NCBI RefSeq assembly: GCF_014397005.1
Contig: NZ_JACGWS010000013.1
Coordinates: forward strand, 1 to 64,000
Source: Kordia aestuariivivens
Lineage (GTDB): Bacteria; Bacteroidota; Bacteroidia; Flavobacteriales; Flavobacteriaceae
DNA length: 64,000 nucleotides
Direction: 5' to 3'
Below the pieces are notes generated by a model, which was not told where the DNA came from, did no database searches, and saw only the letters and a program-made list of their open reading frames with translations. The position numbers and the translations under genes were made by a program. Of the stretch, positions 62,419 through 64,000 are shown piece by piece (positions within the stretch are counted from its first letter, which is position 1; every line of letters begins with the position of its first letter).

Positions 62419-63477
62419 TTATTCTGAAACAGCAACCATCCAGTTGTGTTTGTCTACTAGTTTCCCTGAACGAATTCCGTTAAGCGTATCCATAACCATT
62501 TGTCCCACAGGACTTTCGTCAGACACATGAATTTCCTCGTCATTGTATCCAATGGCTTGTATCATGGCAATTCCAACCGCAGTTCCTGTTCCGAACGCTT
62601 CTTCTAAACTTCCGTTTGCAGCCGCTTCTTTGACTTCTGTCAACGTAATTGGACGCTGCTCAACTTCATATCCGTTGTCTTCTAAAATCGTAATTACTGT
62701 TTTGCGCGTGATTCCGTCCAAGATAGCGCCATCTAAACCTGGCGTGATAAATTTTCCGTTGATTTTGAAGAAAATATTCATGGTTCCAACTTCCTGAATG
62801 TAGTTGAATTCATGTGCATCTAACCACAATACTTGATCGTATCCTTTTGATTTTGCAATTTCCGTTGGACGAATTGCTGCTGCGTAGTTTCCTGCCGCTT
62901 TTGCTTCTCCTGTTCCGCCTTGTGTTGCTCTAATATATTTTGTTTCCGCATATAGCTTGATTCGCTTCGTAAAGAATGGACCTGCTGGCGATGCAATGAT
63001 GATAAAGTGATAGCTTGTTGCTGCGCGCATTCCAATGAACGGTTCGGTTGCATACATAAACGGTCGCAAGTACAACGCACTTCCTTCTTGTGGTGGAATC
63101 CAACCGCGTTCCATGTTTACAATTTCTTTTAATCCTGCTACAAATAAGTCTTCGGGAAATTCGGGCATTCCCATACGACGTGCACTAAAGTTCAAGCGTT
63201 TTGCATTTTCTGCTGGGCGAAATAGTAACGGTTCTCCAGCTGCATTTACCGTAGCTTTCATTCCTTCAAAAATAGCTTGTCCGTAGTGTAATGCCATTGC
63301 TGCTGGATGCGTTGGAATCATTCCCAAAGGTTGAATTTTTGGTGTTTGCCACGCTCCATCTTCATACGAACAGATAAACATGTGATCGGTAAAGGTTCTT
63401 CCTAATGGAATGTTGTCGAAGTCTAATTTTGAAACGTTAGATTCGGTTGCTTTTGTGATGTGAATATCTTGGACCAT
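62419..63477 (-). CDS. ilvE: Branched-chain amino acid aminotransferase
   Basis: A 352-aa fold-type IV PLP aminotransferase that interconverts Leu/Ile/Val and their 2-oxo acids. The PLP lysine is in GEAKAAGNYAAAI (K193). LHYGQAIFEGMKA, RPFMYATEP, EVGTMNIFF and LDGITRKTVI are hallmarks of the family. Full length. It lies between the E1 and E2 genes on the same strand, so the locus encodes successive steps of branched-chain catabolism. Confidence 0.95.
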   Translation of the reverse strand: MVQDIHITKATESNVSKLDFDNIPLGRTFTDHMFICSYEDGAWQTPKIQPLGMIPTHPAAMALHYGQAIFEGMKATVNAAGEPLLFRPAENAKRLNFSARRMGMPEFPEDLFVAGLKEIVNMERGWIPPQEGSALYLRPFMYATEPFIGMRAATSYHFIIIASPAGPFFTKRIKLYAETKYIRATQGGTGEAKAAGNYAAAIRPTEIAKSKGYDQVLWLDAHEFNYIQEVGTMNIFFKINGKFITPGLDGAILDGITRKTVITILEDNGYEVEQRPITLTEVKEAAANGSLEEAFGTGTAVGIAMIQAIGYNDEEIHVSDESPVGQMVMDTLNGIRSGKLVDKHNWMVAVSE

Positions 63478-63518
63478 AATTTCGTTGTTGGTTGTTAGCT
63501 TTTAGGGGATTTCTTTTT

Positions 63519-63606
63519 TGTTGTGTGTTGTGTGTTGTGTGTTGTGTGTTGTGTGTTGTGTGTTGTGTGTTGTGTGTTGTGTGTTGTGTGTTGTGTGTTG
63601 TGTGTT
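63519..63606. repeat. Heptanucleotide tandem repeat (TTGTGTG)n
   Basis: About twelve uninterrupted copies of TTGTGTG between the E2 stop and the ilvE start. The array is perfect and therefore likely to vary in number by slippage. Because both genes are read leftward, changes would alter the spacer upstream of ilvE. The open frame across it (a Cys/Val/Leu repeat) is an artefact. Confidence 0.9.
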
Positions 63607-63655
63607 AATTTGTTTTTTTTACTCTTAACGCTGCACTTTTTAACTCTTAACTTTT

Positions 63656-64000
63656 TTATATTTTTCTATTTGGATCGAATGCTTCTAGGTAATCACCCAC
63701 TTTTCGCAAGAATGATCCGCCGAGATATCCGTCGACAACTCTATGGTCAAAGGATAAAGACAGATACATCATGCTTCTGATAGCGATTTCGTCACCTTTT
63801 TTAGTGGTAATCACTTCAGGACGTTTTTTGATGATTCCTAATGCAAGAATTGCAACTTCTGGTTGATTGATGATAGGTGTTCCCATCAAACTTCCAAACG
63901 TTCCTACATTGGAAATTGTGAACGTACTTCCTTGAATTTCCTGCGGTTTGAGTTTGTTTTCGCGAGAAGCTTTTGCTAAGTGATTTACCTCAGCGGCTAA
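63656..64000 (-). CDS. 2-oxo acid dehydrogenase E2 (dihydrolipoyl acyltransferase), 3' part
   Basis: The last 114 codons of a gene that continues beyond the window. The visible part is the acyltransferase catalytic domain: STFTISNVGTFGSLMGTPII, QPEVAILALGIIKKRPEV, and SLSFDHRVVDGYLGGSFLRK with the catalytic HxxxDG motif. Lipoyl and E1/E3-binding domains would lie outside. It is presumably the partner of the E1 gene at 60110, giving a branched-chain complex with lipoylation by LipB. Confidence 0.9.
   Translation of the reverse strand, partial: LAAEVNHLAKASRENKLKPQEIQGSTFTISNVGTFGSLMGTPIINQPEVAILALGIIKKRPEVITTKKGDEIAIRSMMYLSLSFDHRVVDGYLGGSFLRKVGDYLEAFDPNRKI

Noticed and set aside
63519-63606. 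CRISPR array
   Set aside because: The repeats are 7 bp with no spacers, so this is a simple tandem repeat. No other spacer-repeat pattern or cas gene was seen in the window.
63523-63780. Open frame encoding a Cys/Val/Leu repeat
   Set aside because: It is produced by the TTGTGTG heptamer array and overlaps the antisense of the E2 gene.

Overview
The window is a low-GC chromosomal segment from a member of the Flavobacteriaceae (Bacteroidota). The evidence is type IX secretion (T9SS) C-terminal sorting domains, Bacteroidota promoters of the TTG-N19/20-TAnnTTTG type, a Porin_10-type outer membrane protein, TonB-plug/CarboxypepD_reg modules, and short GG-leader precursor peptides of the lanthipeptide-like kind. 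The peptide style fits Kordia or a close relative, but that genus is an inference.

Layout. 1-750: three tandem promoter units pointing left, probably the start of an rRNA operon lying just outside the window. 753-7091: porin, rnhB, a GG-leader peptide and a large beta-propeller-like lipoprotein. 7217-10387: lipB followed by five tandem paralogous four-helix membrane proteins, one frameshifted. 10567-15125: four further GG-leader peptides, an unlisted 52-aa Pmp3/YqaE gene, lysS, a deleted precursor relic and a probable MITE. 15175-19406: an all-helical protein, a YiaA/B protein and a DUF2157/GDYXXLXY pair.

19734-29403 is the main accessory island. A tightly coupled four-gene operon encodes a 1326-aa protein of unknown family, a minimal nucleotidyltransferase, a 918-aa protein with a hydrophobic middle and a C-terminal HEIDH (HExxH) zincin-like motif, and a 188-aa unknown. 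It is followed by a RAYT transposase with its REP palindromes, two paralogous Imm35/YrhB-like proteins, a third copy cut by a REP-RAYT fragment, and a SUKH-like remnant. I read this as a candidate polymorphic-toxin/immunity locus that is being rearranged by a REP/RAYT element.

29572-34726: an ABC ATPase with a small membrane partner, two Spy-like periplasmic proteins, and an ACC-deaminase-like/glucosaminidase-LysM/hemL operon. 34937-38747: small monocistronic accessory genes (SRPBCC lipoprotein, DinB, AraC, alpha/beta hydrolase, VOC). 39005-45470: an unusual VIT-VWA-TonB-plug-DUF2135 fusion and a GH2 glycosidase. 45579-48677: duplicated promoter and gene relics, a T9SS protein, a HEAT-like protein, a small HExxH protein and a DUF5522 protein. 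48813-52730: hutU, a DUF4136 lipoprotein and a YwqK/MORN protein.

52962-59457: two T9SS-exported Fn3/MAM/CUB proteins with almost identical C-terminal thirds, separated by recurring intergenic repeat cassettes. 60110-64000: branched-chain amino acid catabolism (fused E1 alpha-beta, ilvE, the 3' end of an E2 gene), with a heptanucleotide tandem repeat between ilvE and E2.

All calls come from reading the sequence and from recalled family features. No database search was run.
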